Position numbers and translations under genes: made by a program
Shown: positions 12,825-25,024 of the stretch, one piece after another
How the letters are laid out: each line of letters starts with the position of its first letter
How positions within the stretch are numbered: the stretch's first letter is position 1
Notes under the pieces: generated by a model
What the model was told of the DNA's origin: nothing
The model's database searches: none
The model's input: the letters and a program-made list of their open reading frames with translations, nothing else
Assembly (NCBI RefSeq): GCF_031877795.1
Contig: NC_133971.1
Coordinates: 60,892,463-60,956,462, forward strand
DNA from: Strix aluco
Taxonomy: Eukaryota; Chordata; Aves; Strigiformes; Strigidae
DNA: 64,000 bases
Direction: 5' to 3'

Positions 12825-15800
12825 TGTTTTTCTGGGACCTTGACAAGTCAGAGAAGCACCAGTCTCCATTTACTTTGGTATTTGACTCATATGCCCAAGA
12901 CAATTGCCTGCCACACAAATTCTTCAAGTGCCAAGGTTTTAAAACATATTACAAGCCCTTGTAGTTCCCTCCTGTCTCTGTTGCAACCTGCTGAATCAAC
13001 TGGAAGGGTCAGTGGCCCCTGGCATAGGATGCAAAGAAGACAGTAAAATTTATAAAGACAGCAGCTTCTATAGAAGGTAGCAGTACTCTGGAAAGGTGGA
13101 AGCCTTTTCTGGTTTTCCCTGAATTTCTGCCAGCATGTTCAGTCTCCAGTTTGGAAGAGCACTCTGGTGTACCAGAGAAAGGTTCGCCATGACTGTCCTT
13201 GCAGAGCATCAGACCCAGGAGGTGATCAGGACCACCACATCAGTGGATGTTGGTTTTGTTCCAAAGACATCTGAAGTATGTGTAACATTCATTGCCACCT
13301 TCCTGGCCAGGGCAGATCTCTGTCGTGCTTGGCTGTCCAGAGGGCTCTTAGGGCACCAGATATGAAGCGTAGTTTCCTCTGGCTGTTGAAATGGCAACAC
13401 AACTCCTCTGCAGCTCCTGCTACCAGTCCTCTAAAGCACATCTGGCAACAAGTAAGCTCATACGACTTGAAAATCAGGATGAAATATCTCATCAATTTGA
13501 AATCCATTCTTCTTGTCTGGATTCTTAGAAAAAAACTTTGTTTTTTTAAATCATTGACCTCAGACAAACCAGTGGATAAATTATATTTTTTCCTATGTCA
13601 ACTCTTTGTTATCAGAGGAAATGTCCTCAGAGTCAGGACTTGCTGTTTTTTGTGTTTTATCTGTGCAGCAAATTCCATTAAGTGAAATTTAATGCCAAAG
13701 CTCTAAGATCTGCATTCCTGGGGAATGACTGTTTGGGGGGCATTGTCTTTGAATCGGGAGCAAACACAAGCTGATAAAACACTTGTTGGATTATTCAGTC
13801 ATGCCATCTTTTGCTGGATAGCTAACACACACATACAAATCACTAGAGGCAAAAATATTTCCTAAGTAAGTGGAACATTGATGATTCCTGAAAGATACAG
13901 CAATGGTCTTAGGTAAGTAAGCAATCCTAATGATGATTAAGCTGTTCCTGACATACATAACAGCCTGAACAAGATCTCCCTCTGCCCCCTCAGAGTGACA
14001 AATCCTGTTTGTATCTGGCGATGTTGTGCAGCAACACACACAGGGAAAGAAAACATCACCCTATTTCATCTTCTCGAAAACATAACTGCGGCTGATTCTT
14101 CATCGCTTTGCACCATGTAATTTAGTAGCAGCTAGAGGAAGCCTAAGAGTCTGCTTCTCATCCCCATCTGCAGAAAGAGAGGCAGAGCAAGCTGAGGCAG
14201 AACAGCTGCTTGCTCCACTCAGGGGCCAAGGGCCTGACAGCATTGTCAAGCCTCATAAGAGATTGCCATTTCATTAGGGAGGCAATGCACTGCTTGTTCC
14301 CCTCAGCCACCATAGCTTGCCATACTTCTCCAACTGGAAACTCACCTATGGCACATGAGTGACCAGAGATAAAGGACTTGTCTCTTTCTCCCCACCTCTC
14401 CCTCCTATATCCTGTTATTTTAAGGACATAGACTTAAGTATCAAAAATACTACTAACCTGGTAGCAAGACTCTGTGAAGACCCTCCTACAGCACTGCTGC
14501 TCATACCAGACATTAAGGTTTTGCTGAAGCCCCTTTAACTTAAGGTTGAAGTGCTTATGAAAATCAGTATCTAACCTGCTAGGTTGCAGAATATGGCTTA
14601 TGCACATGACTTGCATATGGATCACAAGCTGAGGGATGAATAACACCCAAATAGCAAGAACTGCTTGATTTGTTCAGACCCGTGTGTTTGGCCACTATGT
14701 TTTTTGAATAGAACTGACAAGTGGGTGCAAGGTGCAGTGCTGACTAATAATTGTAATAAACACTGAAGCAGCACAACTATCATGATGATCACAAACCCAG
14801 TGGTGTTCAGGTTACCTGATTGATACCTACATGGTCTAGGCCCAATTTTGAGACCATGAGCTGGTTGTTAGTTAAATTGAGCTGGCCACTAATCAGTTAT
14901 TTAAACCTTGTACACAGACGCAGCAGAAAGACTTCATTCAGAATGGGGATAAACCACTTTATGTTTCCCAATTTGAGAGCAGGCCAAGCCCAGTCTTCTT
15001 TAGCAGTCTCCCTTACTCAGGTACATGAAGTCACAGCCAGCTAGAGCAAAGTGCCCTTTGGTTTCTTTTACAAAGAAATCATACTTTCACAGACTACCTT
15101 CTTAGAGCTGCAGTTGCTAAACCTGATTTATATAAGGGGAGACAGAAAACCACAGGTTGCAACAACATTTTAGTCTGCAATATCCATTAATTGACTACTC
15201 TTTCCTGAAGGTCCCAATTTTCACTGAACAATGGCTCAAGTATTATCACCTGGCTAAGGACATCTCTGTGCAGTGGAGTGATTGCTCAGCTCTGCAAAAA
15301 CAGCTGAGGAATATGCCTCTGACTCTCCGCTGCCTTCAGACTAGATGTGGAGACTTTTCAAAGCAATGCATAGTGACATTTTAGTGCCTGAGGAAAGAGG
15401 ACGAGCCTACACCTACCTAAGCCTGACAGAAGTGAGCTACAGAGGATTAGAGCAGAGCAGGAAGAGCTAACCTCTCAGGATCCCCAGCATAAACACTTTA
15501 GCTTCTAAACAGTGTGCTCCTGCCACTGCATATGAGAGCACAGTTCTTCACAGAGCAGCCACAGCCACACAGTAGCGATTGCCTGACCGGGATGAGGGAG
15601 AGAGCAGCTCAGATCCCTGCGCTGGTGAGTCCATAGTAGGTGTTGGGCAGGAACTTTAGCGTTCCTTTCTCAAACTGAAAAACTGCACTATTCCCTGCTG
15701 GAACTTCTTGTTGCAAGGTGCTGTAGGTGCCTTAGCTTTTGTAATGCCGAAGGCTTTTGCTAATATGCTTGCTGCAAATAGAAACTTGCATGTCTGCAGC

Positions 15801-18800
15801 CTGTCTTCTACTTGCAGCTCAGTACTTTTTCACCAGAGGTGCTGTGGCTGAGTTGTCCAGACCATCTGTTGGAGTGTTCTTCCTTTGTTGTTTTGTTGCT
15901 GTTCTCATGGTCTTGCACCTGTGACTCTGCCAACGTTGCTGTGACAGGCTCCTACAGGAAGTGACTGCCCCTGACATGAAAACTCTGCCTGCTTTCCTCC
16001 TTTTTCCCTGCCTCTAGTTGCTTTGTTGTTTATATTTGGGAGAGTTGTTTATATTTGGGAGCCCATTACATGTATGCACAAAGCTTAACAACCTGTTAGT
16101 GTGCAGCACTTAGACCTGAGCAAAGGGTGCATTAGTGTGTACAGCATCCCATAAGCAGGGAGAACCAGGAGGGAGTCTGTGTGCCTAACAAAAAGCTTTA
16201 TGATTGCTATGGGGAAGTATTACGGGGGGATCATCTGCTGCCCTGGAGATGAAATCAGGAGGAGGATGCTTGCCTGGGAACCTGCATTGCTGCTCTGCAC
16301 GCTTGCTGCCAGAGAGTTTTCTTCCTTTCCCTTTTCTCCTTCATTTATTGTTTATTTTCCTCCAAAAGTACTTCCACCATTACAGTCTGTATGCCATTTG
16401 CTACAGATTCTGCTAATAAATAGTTGTGCATCTGTCTCAACATGCTTTGTGCAGCATGTTCCATGCTGTATAAATTGCAAAGCCAGAGAAATGTTAGACC
16501 TTCGGTAAGGCCTTATGCAGGACCCCTGCACCCATTAATAAGGATAGCTATGGGTTCAGTTTCAGCTCCTGGATTCCTCTGTGTTGACTGCAGGGGAGCT
16601 GGTGTAGTCTGGGGGGGAGCTAGGCACCCCACTGAGGGCTCCTGGGGCTCCCACTCTGTGAACAGTCACTGCTGGAAACCTCAGTGCCTAGATCAGCTAG
16701 ATTTGGGTGCCTGAATGTCCTTAGGAAATTGTATGTGTGTAACAACCCTAGCTGAGAGTGCTAGGTCCCTGAGCTGGCTGAAGGAGTACCCAAGTAAGCT
16801 GGCTGATGGCCTGAAGTGTTGATCAGCATCCCCAAGATCATGATGTAGTGGTAGCTGGTGTGGGTTGCTACTGTGGATGCAGTAAAACAAATCAGTTGTG
16901 ACTGCTTTTCAGCCATGGCCAGCTAAATTTACCAGAAAACCATTGATCAACCTGACAAAATTAATTAAGTACAGTGGATCCACAAAACACTGCTGTTCCC
17001 TCTGCTGTATAGGGGCATCAGTTGCCCCCTGTAAGGAAGGCTTGCCTTCAATGGGATGTGTTTGGGAATGTGAGCATCCAGCTGGAAAGAGTGAGAGCTG
17101 CTGGCCAACAGCTACTTTGCCTGACTGAAAGAACACAACTGTTTTGCTGAGCTCTGTTCCCAGTGTTACAATGATTATGAACTCAGTTGTTCGTATTTTG
17201 TCATAGGCATTTTTCATGGATTAGGCATTTGGTTTCCATACTGTCATTAAAACCATGCTCTGGCTCCAGGGCGCTCTGTCCCTCTGCTGACCTGTCATCT
17301 TGCTGAGCCTACAGGGTTAAGGTGTTGGAAGGGACATGATTTTGGAAAAAACAGGCAGTTCATTCTGAAGAGGGTATGCTTCATAGGTGTCAGATAAACA
17401 TAGCAAACAGGTGGTGTCAGCTCCATGGTAATGAGACAAAAATGACTTACATCTGCTAAGAAATGCTCAGGGCCAGCTTCTGACACCCTCTGACTCTTCT
17501 GACTGTCTTACCTCTGCATGTGTGGCCCTAGAGAACACCCTGGCAGTATTTGCATCAGGAGGTTCTCCTGTGAGGAGGGAGTGGAGTGATCTGGGCCCAA
17601 CTGCTACTAAAGTGCTAATGCTCCAGAAATCCCAGGAGCCAGCATTGACTAAAAGATTAAGTACAGTAATTACTAGTCTTTCTAATCACCTCTGAGTTTC
17701 CAGAAGTTCAGCTTCAATGACCTCACCTCTGGCATCATGGCAGGTCTGTGACCCATTGTAGAGAGGCCTTTTAGCCCTCTCCCTGCAAATTACCCAAGCA
17801 GCAACATGGCGATGAGGTCACGTCAGGGCTACTGATGGGTGACCACAGCTCTCCTTGAGAGGGTGGTGGCCACCAGCTGATGTATGGCTCAGGACAAGGG
17901 CATCTTGAAACCTGCTGCTGAGCATCCCTTGCCAGCTCCCTATGGCTGGCAGGCAGCAGGCAGGCCCTGTGCTCCTCTGCCTGTCATGAGAGGATGTTGG
18001 ACTCACTGCAGCACTGCCATCCACCCCCTCTCAGGCAGAAAACTATGTAATCATAGGTCAGACACCACCTGGTTTTGGGTCTTAGAGTAGAGGTCTTGCC
18101 CCTGTGATGAGCAGGACAGGTAGTATTGCTAATGCTCCTGCAAGGCTTGGGGTTGGCCCCTGCTTGCTGCTTGAGGAAGTCCTGCAGCCCTCCCCAGGAG
18201 TGATCCCCATCCCCCTCCTACCCCCTTACCCTTTCATTGGTGGCTGTTTGTTCCAGACCATAATGGACAGGCATGTTCTGCTTTCTGTGTCACCCATCCT
18301 GGCCTTTTGCCTGCCCCCTCTCAAACTGGCTGGGCTGAAGCAAATGGTGCGCACAGTGGCATTCAGAGCTGGGGCTGCAGGCAGAGCTGAGGCCAGACCA
18401 GCTCAGCTTTCTGGTTGTTGACAGAAGGTGCCTGGGCAGAAGGGCTGCCCCATGCTGCTGGGTGGTTTCTGTCCTGCCCTGTCCTGTCCAGCTCCAGGTG
18501 CCATCTCTGCTCCTATCCATCCACAGGTGACAGTGCCCAAGAAGAGTGCAACTGGTCTGGGGGTAAAGCAGCCTTTTATTCCTCCTCACCCTGACTCCAC
18601 AGCCTTCTCACCTCTGCCTTTTTCTCTCTCTGTTCTCCTGCTTTCCTCCAGCTAATCTCACTAGGATGCCTTGCCCTGCTTTCTCCATCTAAGTGGCTCT
18701 GGGGCAGGCTGGAGGAGCCCACAGGGAGAGGCAAGGAGCCTGCCAGCTCCTCCAGGTGCTGTCCTTCTGTCCCATTGTTGGGGGCTGCCAGGAGGACAGC

Positions 18801-19651
18801 TGGTACTATCAGCCTTACAAAGCAGCCCAAGATACTTAGCACAGAGTCTGTCATCTTGTGCCTGAGGGTGAATGAGAGGAGACCAAAGGGGAGGGAATAC
18901 CTCTCCCCACTGCGCACTGCTTAGAAAGAAACACAGTTTGTTATGATGCCAGAGCATCAAGCATGTTATTGCTCAATTTTCCTTGTGGGCCTCTTGCATG
19001 GCTTACATCATAGCATTTCAGCTCAGACCCATATGTTATCAGCTGGTAAAAGGACTAATCTGAAAAATATCTGACACAGTATGCAACTCTCTTAACTGCT
19101 GAAATAGTTTAAACAGATATGCTGCGCTTCTGTTAACACTCTCTTAGACACCCATAAAAATGCTAATCATACAAGTAGATAGATGATTTTGTACCCCTGA
19201 AAGCAAAGATCATGCCTAGTTTTGGGAGAGATCTCATCTTGAAAGAAGGAAATAAAGATAGGTTTGTTGAATAAGGACAACCAAAAATATCCTTTGCAAC
19301 TGTAGTTCAAATTTGTCTCCCTTGCCTACCTGATCACATACTCTGTCTCATACTCTGGGCTACACAAAATGGCCAATGTTTGATTGATACCTTGCATTCA
19401 AGTACAAGACCAGCCCTTCAGTGTGCAAGGTATTCACAGCTAATCCCAAAGGCAGAGTAAAACTAGTTGGAGTTTGGGAGCAGTCAGACTGCACCCCCAC
19501 CAAGCCTAATGTTGAGGTGGGCAAGATGTCTGCATCTTCCATGTTTCTTTGCCCTTCTGGTTTGTCAACATCACAGACTTTTAGGTCTTTATTTATGGCT
19601 TTGTGTCTTCTATCTGTCTAGTACACCTGTTTTTTCACTTCTTTACTGTAC
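12825..19651. other. Intergenic sequence, no gene recognised
   Basis: About 6.8 kb. The 18.0-18.9 kb portion is more GC-rich and has overlapping ORFs on both strands of low complexity, without a recognisable domain. No RNA gene seen. Confidence 0.5.
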
Positions 19652-19656
19652 ACTAT

Positions 19657-20010
19657 TGTCCTGGTTTAGCCAGGATAGGGTTAAGTTTCCCCAGCAGTTG
19701 GTGGGGGAGCTCTAGCCGGGTTATTCAGATACCATGGGGACATCACATCCTGGCGCTGAAGGGGGCAGTCGGTTACCGCGTGTACTGTGGGATTTGCTCT
19801 GTTCTCACTGCTATATTGGTAGATATTTTGCTCTGTTCATAGTTATTACTGTTATTCTTATTGTTATTGTTGTTGTTTGTTGTGTTGCAGTTGCACTGTT
19901 GTATTAAACCTCTCCTTATCTCAGCCCCGGGGCTTTGTATTTCACTCCCTTTGTGGGGGAGGGGCAGCGGCCGCGTGGTTTCAGACCCCAGCAGGGGCTA
20001 AACCACCACA
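19657..20010 (+). mobile_element. Solo LTR (avian ERVL-like)
   Basis: A 354-bp block begins TGTCCTGGTTTAGCCAGG and ends GGGGCTAAACCACCACA. It is flanked by a perfect 5-bp target duplication ACTAT (19652-19656 and 20011-20015). A poly(A) signal ATTAAA is at 19903-19908 and a T/G-rich run at 19845-19890. The terminal sequences are those of a widespread avian LTR family, and 5-bp duplications are typical of ERVL. No internal sequence is present. Confidence 0.88.
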
Positions 20011-20015
20011 ACTAT

Positions 20016-21939
20016 CCATCCCAGAGCTCCGTTTGGGTGGTGTCACCAGGCTTGCCTGCTGTATTTGTCTCCCAGGCACCAGCTGAGGACATTAGTGCGA
20101 TTGATCCAAAGAGCGAGCTTCAATTTAGCCCTCTGAGGTTAAAAGGAACCCCTTTACTGGCAGTCCTCCATAAAATATGGCAGTCTGGGAGACAGATGAT
20201 GAGCATTGTCATCTATAAACTGGTGGCCCGGTCCTGGAAGGGAAGAGAAGTGTAGCTGGCCATAGTTAGTCTACCTTGAATAGACCTGGGTCTGTTCAAA
20301 GCTGGAAGGGAATATTCTAATTCACTTGGAGTGCCTTGTCCTGAAGTCCCTCAGAGTGAGAGCAGATGGGCAGATTCAAAACAGCATAGTGCATACAGAT
20401 GGGTAAAGCAGATCCATCCCTCCTTATATCAGGGACAGGAGGGATATCTAACAGTAATTGCATATTTGAAGAAGATAATTGAATTCAACACTTCCAGTTA
20501 GCTCATAGGGGAGATGCCTTCGCCAAAGCTGAACCAGTGTCCTTAAACCAATTTTTCTTGCCTGCTGTAGAACAGCCTGAGAAAGCTGATGTGACTGAAC
20601 GGAATAACAGCTACTTTAATAGTCTCTCTGCCTCCTTTTAGCATGTCCTTTTTTTATGAGGCCTTGCAACAAGCGGACTTTTGATAATGGCCTGAGCATA
20701 ACTGGGTTGAGTACTGAATCATCTGTGCAACCCATGTCTTGATATGTGTGCTACCTGCATTTCTGCAGTTGGAACCATGCCACTTGAAAAATACACACAA
20801 GAAATCATTTACTATAGCTGGTAACTAGATAAAGCACTGGAGGTACCACAGATTTTTTTCCCAGATCCCTTTAATTTCAAAATTAATCATCTGAGACTGT
20901 TCAAAGACTGGGTACCTCCCTGCATAAGACAGAATCAAGGGGCTACAGGGACATAGTTGCCCTAAAGAACAACTGAGACACTGGTTTCCCTTCTATTTTG
21001 TCCGTAACTTCTGGAAACCCTTTCCTGTTGCATTCATTTAGCCTCCCGTGATCTTAATCTGAAATTGACTTTGCCTGTCCCCTACCAGGGCTTTTTTAAT
21101 GCATGAATAGCACTGGATAGGATAGATCAGCATTAAAGTGAGACCAGAAATCTGACCACATTTCTGGCTTACATTGTTGCCTACAGCAACACAATCTACA
21201 CATCCAGAAAATGATTTTCTGAGGGGCTGCACTTGAATGCACAAATTGACTCAAAAAAAATTAATTAACCTTCTTGACTTTTACCTTGCTTAGGCTATTT
21301 CCCACTTCCAAAAGTCTTTTATTTCTCTTCCAATGGCACAGAAACCAGAATGTAACTCAGCACCATCAACTAAATAAAAAAGCTAGACATTGCATTTTAA
21401 CATGATTAAACCCTTTATGTTTTCTTTTTCTAAAAGTGCAGTTTCAAGTGACATACTTTTAGAATTCCAGGAATGTCTGTAAGAGATGTTTGTAACCAGA
21501 AAGTTGTAACAGAGAACAAGGGACTTTCAGCTTCATTTGGTGAAGAGTAAGGCAGGGAGACAATGGAATGCCAATGCTGTAGTGTAACCTGCCCTAGCTT
21601 GTGACCTTATGTGGGTCAGATTATTAATGGAGACACAGTTTTTAGTAATTATAGCTATGACAATTAGTGTTAGACATAAATGCTGCTGTGTACCTTCTTG
21701 TGAGAAGGGAGTGGTTCAGTATCTGGAAGGACACAGGAAATGTAGGTTGTGAAAATAATAGAGATGGCCAAGGGGCAAAGTGGGCCACTGAAGAACCTGT
21801 CTACCTTAGTCTATCTTCATCTTTCACATTGCCTGTTCCTGAAACACACATGTCCTGTTCAGGTGGAACACTCCATTCCTTGTGGCTAGCACAAGAGGTC
21901 TCCAGCAGTATGCACCAATTTGTTTTCCACCTACAACAG
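20016..21939. other. Intergenic sequence between solo LTR and CR1
   Basis: About 1.9 kb with nothing that I recognise. Confidence 0.5.
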
Positions 21940-22107
21940 GTGAACAGGGCGGGCAAACAGGGCGTGGCACGTCAGAAGGGTGAGGCATGGCAGTTTGCAC
22001 GGCAGTTCACACAGGCAGGGCGAGCGGACAGGGCGCAGTCTATCTCCGGGGTCTAGAACTTCTCTGAGCTAGTTTCATCTTATCGTCCTCCACGAGTAGA
22101 CTGAACC

Positions 22108-23205
22108 ATGGCCTCCACTCATGTCAAAACAACCACCAGAAAGAACGTGGCGACCCAGATGGAACTGCCACGCAAACATGCAGTGATCCAGGTCCCAGGC
22201 TGCAGGGAGTGTTTGAGCCTGTCAATCCTGCCGGAAGGCACCAGTGATAACACCTGTGTGCTCTGTGATCAGCTGGATGACCTGCTCAGCCTGGTGGAAG
22301 AACTCAAAGAAGAGGTCGAGAGATTAAGAAGTATTAGGGAGTGTGAAAGGGAACTTGATTGGTGGAGTAACACCGTAGCACCCCTAAAGCAACAGGAGCA
22401 AATGGAGGCTCCAAAGGAGGTAGGTAATCCCTCATCCTCTTGCCACCAGGCAGAAGGAGGGGACCTAAGAGATGGGGGAGGCTGGAAACAGGTCCCCGCT
22501 CAGGGAGGCAGGAAAATCCTCTCCCGACCTCCCTCACCATCCATGGTGTCCCTTCACAATAGATTCGGGGCCCTGGAACTTTTGAGTGAAGAAGAGAAGG
22601 AGGAAGGGAATGAGACAAACAAGGAGGAAGACCAAGGCCCACCAAGGGCAGGTCATTCTAGACCAGTTTTTAAAACCAGTTTTAAAAAGAACCCCAGAAG
22701 AGTCATTGTAGTGGGTGACTCCATTCTGAGGGGTACCGAAGGCCCCATATGCAGACTGGACCCGTTTCGTAGGGAAGTCTGCTGCCTCCCTGGGGCCCGT
22801 GTCAAGGACCTCAAGGCAAAACTCCCTGCTCTAGTGAGAACCAAGGACTACTACCCTCTCCTGGTTTTTCAAGTAGGTAGTGACGACATTACTAGGAGAA
22901 GTCCTAAAGCAATGAAGAGAGATTTCAGGTCCTTGGGGAAAGTGATTAAGGGGTCGGGGGCACAAATTGTGTTCTCCTCCATCCCTTCAGTTGTGGGGAT
23001 GGATGAAGAAGAATACCGGAGATCTCAACAGATGAACTTGTGGATCCAAGACCGGTGTTACCGTCACGGCTTTGGATTTTTCAATCATGGGTTGGTATAC
23101 AGGGCACCAGACATTTTGGCATTAGATGGAATGCACCTGTCCCAGAGGGGGAAGAGGATCTTGGGGCAGGAGTTAGCTGGGCTCATTGACAGAGCTTTAA
23201 ACTAG
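22108..23205 (+). CDS. CR1 ORF1 protein (zinc-finger-like, coiled coil, SGNH/GDSL esterase-like)
   Basis: This is an intact 365-codon ORF from ATG to TAG-free TAA-type end before the ORF2 region. Residues 32-53 hold paired cysteines (CREC ... CVLC), a zinc-binding-like module. Residues 54-86 are heptad-like and charged (LLSLVEELKEEVERLRS), a likely coiled coil. Residues about 197-365 resemble the SGNH/GDSL esterase domain known in CR1 ORF1: VIVVGDSILRG (GDS, residues 203-205), VFQVGSDDI (block III, 257-260) and DGMHLSQRG (DxxH, 340-343). Block III usually has Asn in GxND, and here the sequence reads GSDD, so activity is doubtful. ORF1 proteins bind RNA and help retrotransposition (family knowledge). 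Confidence 0.85.
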   Translation: MASTHVKTTTRKNVATQMELPRKHAVIQVPGCRECLSLSILPEGTSDNTCVLCDQLDDLLSLVEELKEEVERLRSIRECERELDWWSNTVAPLKQQEQMEAPKEVGNPSSSCHQAEGGDLRDGGGWKQVPAQGGRKILSRPPSPSMVSLHNRFGALELLSEEEKEEGNETNKEEDQGPPRAGHSRPVFKTSFKKNPRRVIVVGDSILRGTEGPICRLDPFRREVCCLPGARVKDLKAKLPALVRTKDYYPLLVFQVGSDDITRRSPKAMKRDFRSLGKVIKGSGAQIVFSSIPSVVGMDEEEYRRSQQMNLWIQDRCYRHGFGFFNHGLVYRAPDILALDGMHLSQRGKRILGQELAGLIDRALN

Positions 23206-23207
23206 AT

Positions 23208-24916
23208 TTGAAGGGGGAAGGGGGCAAAACATCCGCCCATCTGAAGTGCATGTATACCAATGCACACAGCATGGGTAACAAACAGGAGGAGCTTGAAGCC
23301 ATGATGAAACAGGAAAATTATGATGTTGTGGCTATCACAGAAACATGGTGGGATGTCTCCCATGACTGGAGTGTGCCAGTTGATGGCTACAAGCTCTTTA
23401 GGAGGGACAGACAAGGAAGGAGAGGTGGTGGGGTGGCGCTGTATGTCAGGGACTGTTATGATTGCTTTGAGCACAAGTGTAGCGAAGACAGGGTGGAGTG
23501 TCTTTGCGTTAGAATCAGGGGGAAGGCCAACAGGGCAGATGTTGTAGTAGCAGTCTACTATAGGCCACCCACCCAGGACAGAGAGGTGGATGAAATATTC
23601 TGTAGGCATTTAGGAGAAATCTCCTAAATGTGGGAGACTTTAACTTCCCAGACATCTGTCTCCTGTGGGAGACTTTAACTTCCCAGACATCTGCTGGAAA
23701 TACAACACAGCAGAGCGGGACCAGTCCTGGAGATTCCTGGAATGTGTGGGAGATAACTTCCTGACGCAGCTGGTGAGAGAACCAACCAGAGAAGGTGCCC
23801 TGCTGGACCTCCTCTTTGTGAACAGAGAAGGACTGGTGGACGATGTGGCGGTCGGAGGACGACTAGGGCACAGCGATCATGAAATAAATAGAGTTCTCTC
23901 TTAGAGAGGCCAGGAGAGGGCTAAGCAGAACTGACATCCTGGACTTCCAAAGGGCTGACTTTGTCTTGTTTAGGCACCTGCTTGACAGGATACCTCGGGA
24001 GATGATCCTGAAGGGTCCAGGAAGGCTGGGCACTCTTTAAGAAGGAAGTGTTAATGGCTCAGGAACAGGCAGTCCCCAGGTGCTGTAAGAGAAGCCGGCG
24101 ACAGAGAAGACCACCCTGGCTGAACAGGGAGCTTTGGCTGGAACTCAGGGAGAAAAGGAAAGTTTACAGCCTTTGGAAGAAGGGATTAGCCACTCACAGT
24201 GATTACAAAGAGGCTGTGAGGCTATGCAGGGCAGAAATCAGGAGGTCTAAAGCCCAGCTGGAAATTACCCTGGCTTCAGCCATCAAGGATAACAAGAAAT
24301 GTTTCTATAAGTATGTGAGCAGCAAAAGAAAGACCAGGGAGAGTCTCCATCCCCTGCTAGATGCAGGAGGAAACATGGTAACAAGTGGTGAGGAGAAGGC
24401 TCAAGTCCTTAATGCCTTCTTTGCCTCAGTCTTTAATAGCAAGGAGTGATCTTACCCCTATACTTGGCACTGGTGAGGCCGCACCTCGATGACTGTGTTC
24501 AGTTTTGGGCCCCTCACTACAAAAAGGACATTGAATTACTCAAGCGTGTCCAGAGAAGGGCAACGAAGCCGGTGAAGGGTCTGGAGCACATCTCGTACGA
24601 GGAGTGGCTGAGGGAACTGGGGTTGTTTAGTTTGGAAAAGAGGAGGCTGAGGGGAGACCTCATCGCCCTCTACAACTACCTGAAAGGAGGTTGCAGAGAC
24701 CTGGGGATGAATCTCTTTAACCAAGTAATGAGCGATAAGGCAAGAGGGAATAGCCTCAAGTTGTGCCAGGGAAGATTTAGACTAGATATTAGGAAGCATT
24801 TCTTTACAGAACGGGTTGTTAGGCGTTGGAATGGGCTGCCCAGGGAGGTGGTGGAGTCCCCATCCCTGGAGGTGTTTAAGAGTAGGGTCAACACAGCGCT
24901 GAGGGATCTGGTGTAG
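23208..24916 (+). pseudogene. CR1 ORF2 remnant: APE endonuclease plus C-terminal region, reverse transcriptase deleted
   Basis: Frames at 23208-23627 (CMYTNAHSMGNKQEEL, AITETWWD, GGGVALYVRD) and 23665-23904 (MGDFNFPDICW) are the apurinic-type endonuclease. Frames 24048-24449 and 24446-24916 are downstream ORF2 pieces, the last being the CR1 C-terminus ([29 protein letters not shown]). Breaks: a 30-bp tandem duplication (23629-23658 and 23664-23693) disrupts the endonuclease, a stop ends the 79-residue frame, and the RT core between FNSKE and VILPLY is absent. No functional ORF2 product is possible. Confidence 0.92.
23629..23693 (+). repeat. 30-bp direct duplication inside CR1 copy 1
   Basis: TGTGGGAGACTTTAACTTCC and the following ten bases occur twice, at 23629-23658 and 23664-23693 (period 35). 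Undisrupted CR1 has one copy, encoding GDFNFPDIC. The same duplication exists in the inverted copy near 28888-28952, so it predates the copying. Confidence 0.9.
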
Positions 24917-24998
24917 TTGGGAACTGTCAGTGCTAGATTAACGGTTGGACTAGATGATCTTCAAGGTCCTTTCCAACCTAGATGATTCTGTGATTCTG

Positions 24999-25024
24999 TG
25001 ACCCTACTCTTAAACACCTCCAGG
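24999..25024 (-). mobile_element. Displaced, inverted 5' piece of a split CR1 (CR1-B)
   Basis: TGACCCTACTCTTAAACACC continuing to 25024 is the reverse complement of the CR1 segment just before the end of ORF2 (compare 24862-24887 in copy 1). It sits directly at the truncated tail of copy 1. Its missing continuation is at 30009-30122. Confidence 0.85.

Larger units (their letters stand above)
21940..25001 (+). mobile_element. CR1 LINE, 5'-complete but internally deleted (copy 1)
   Basis: The element starts in a GC-rich CR1 5' UTR (about 21940-22107, with GGCACGTCAGAAGGGTGAGG). It continues with a full ORF1 (22108-23205), then ORF2 endonuclease and the distal part of ORF2, and ends in the CR1 3' tail with ATTCTGTG octamers at 24984-25000. 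Most of the reverse transcriptase is missing: the frame jumps from ASVFNSKE to [13 protein letters not shown] near 24447, about 1.1 kb less than in the CR1 at 59762-61920. It is therefore non-autonomous and dead. The 3' end is cut at a rearrangement breakpoint (24999-25002). Bases 22574-25001 are repeated in inverse at 27580-30007. Confidence 0.95.

Noticed and set aside
15587..15630. Possible first exon ending CCTGCGCTG/GTGAGT on the plus strand
   Set aside because: A lone donor-like site with a short ATG frame. There is no CpG-rich promoter and no partner exon that I can identify.
22334..22645. ORFs antisense to CR1 ORF1 and ORF2 (for example 22334-22645, 23202-23609, 28972-29379)
   Set aside because: They are shadows of the CR1 coding frames.
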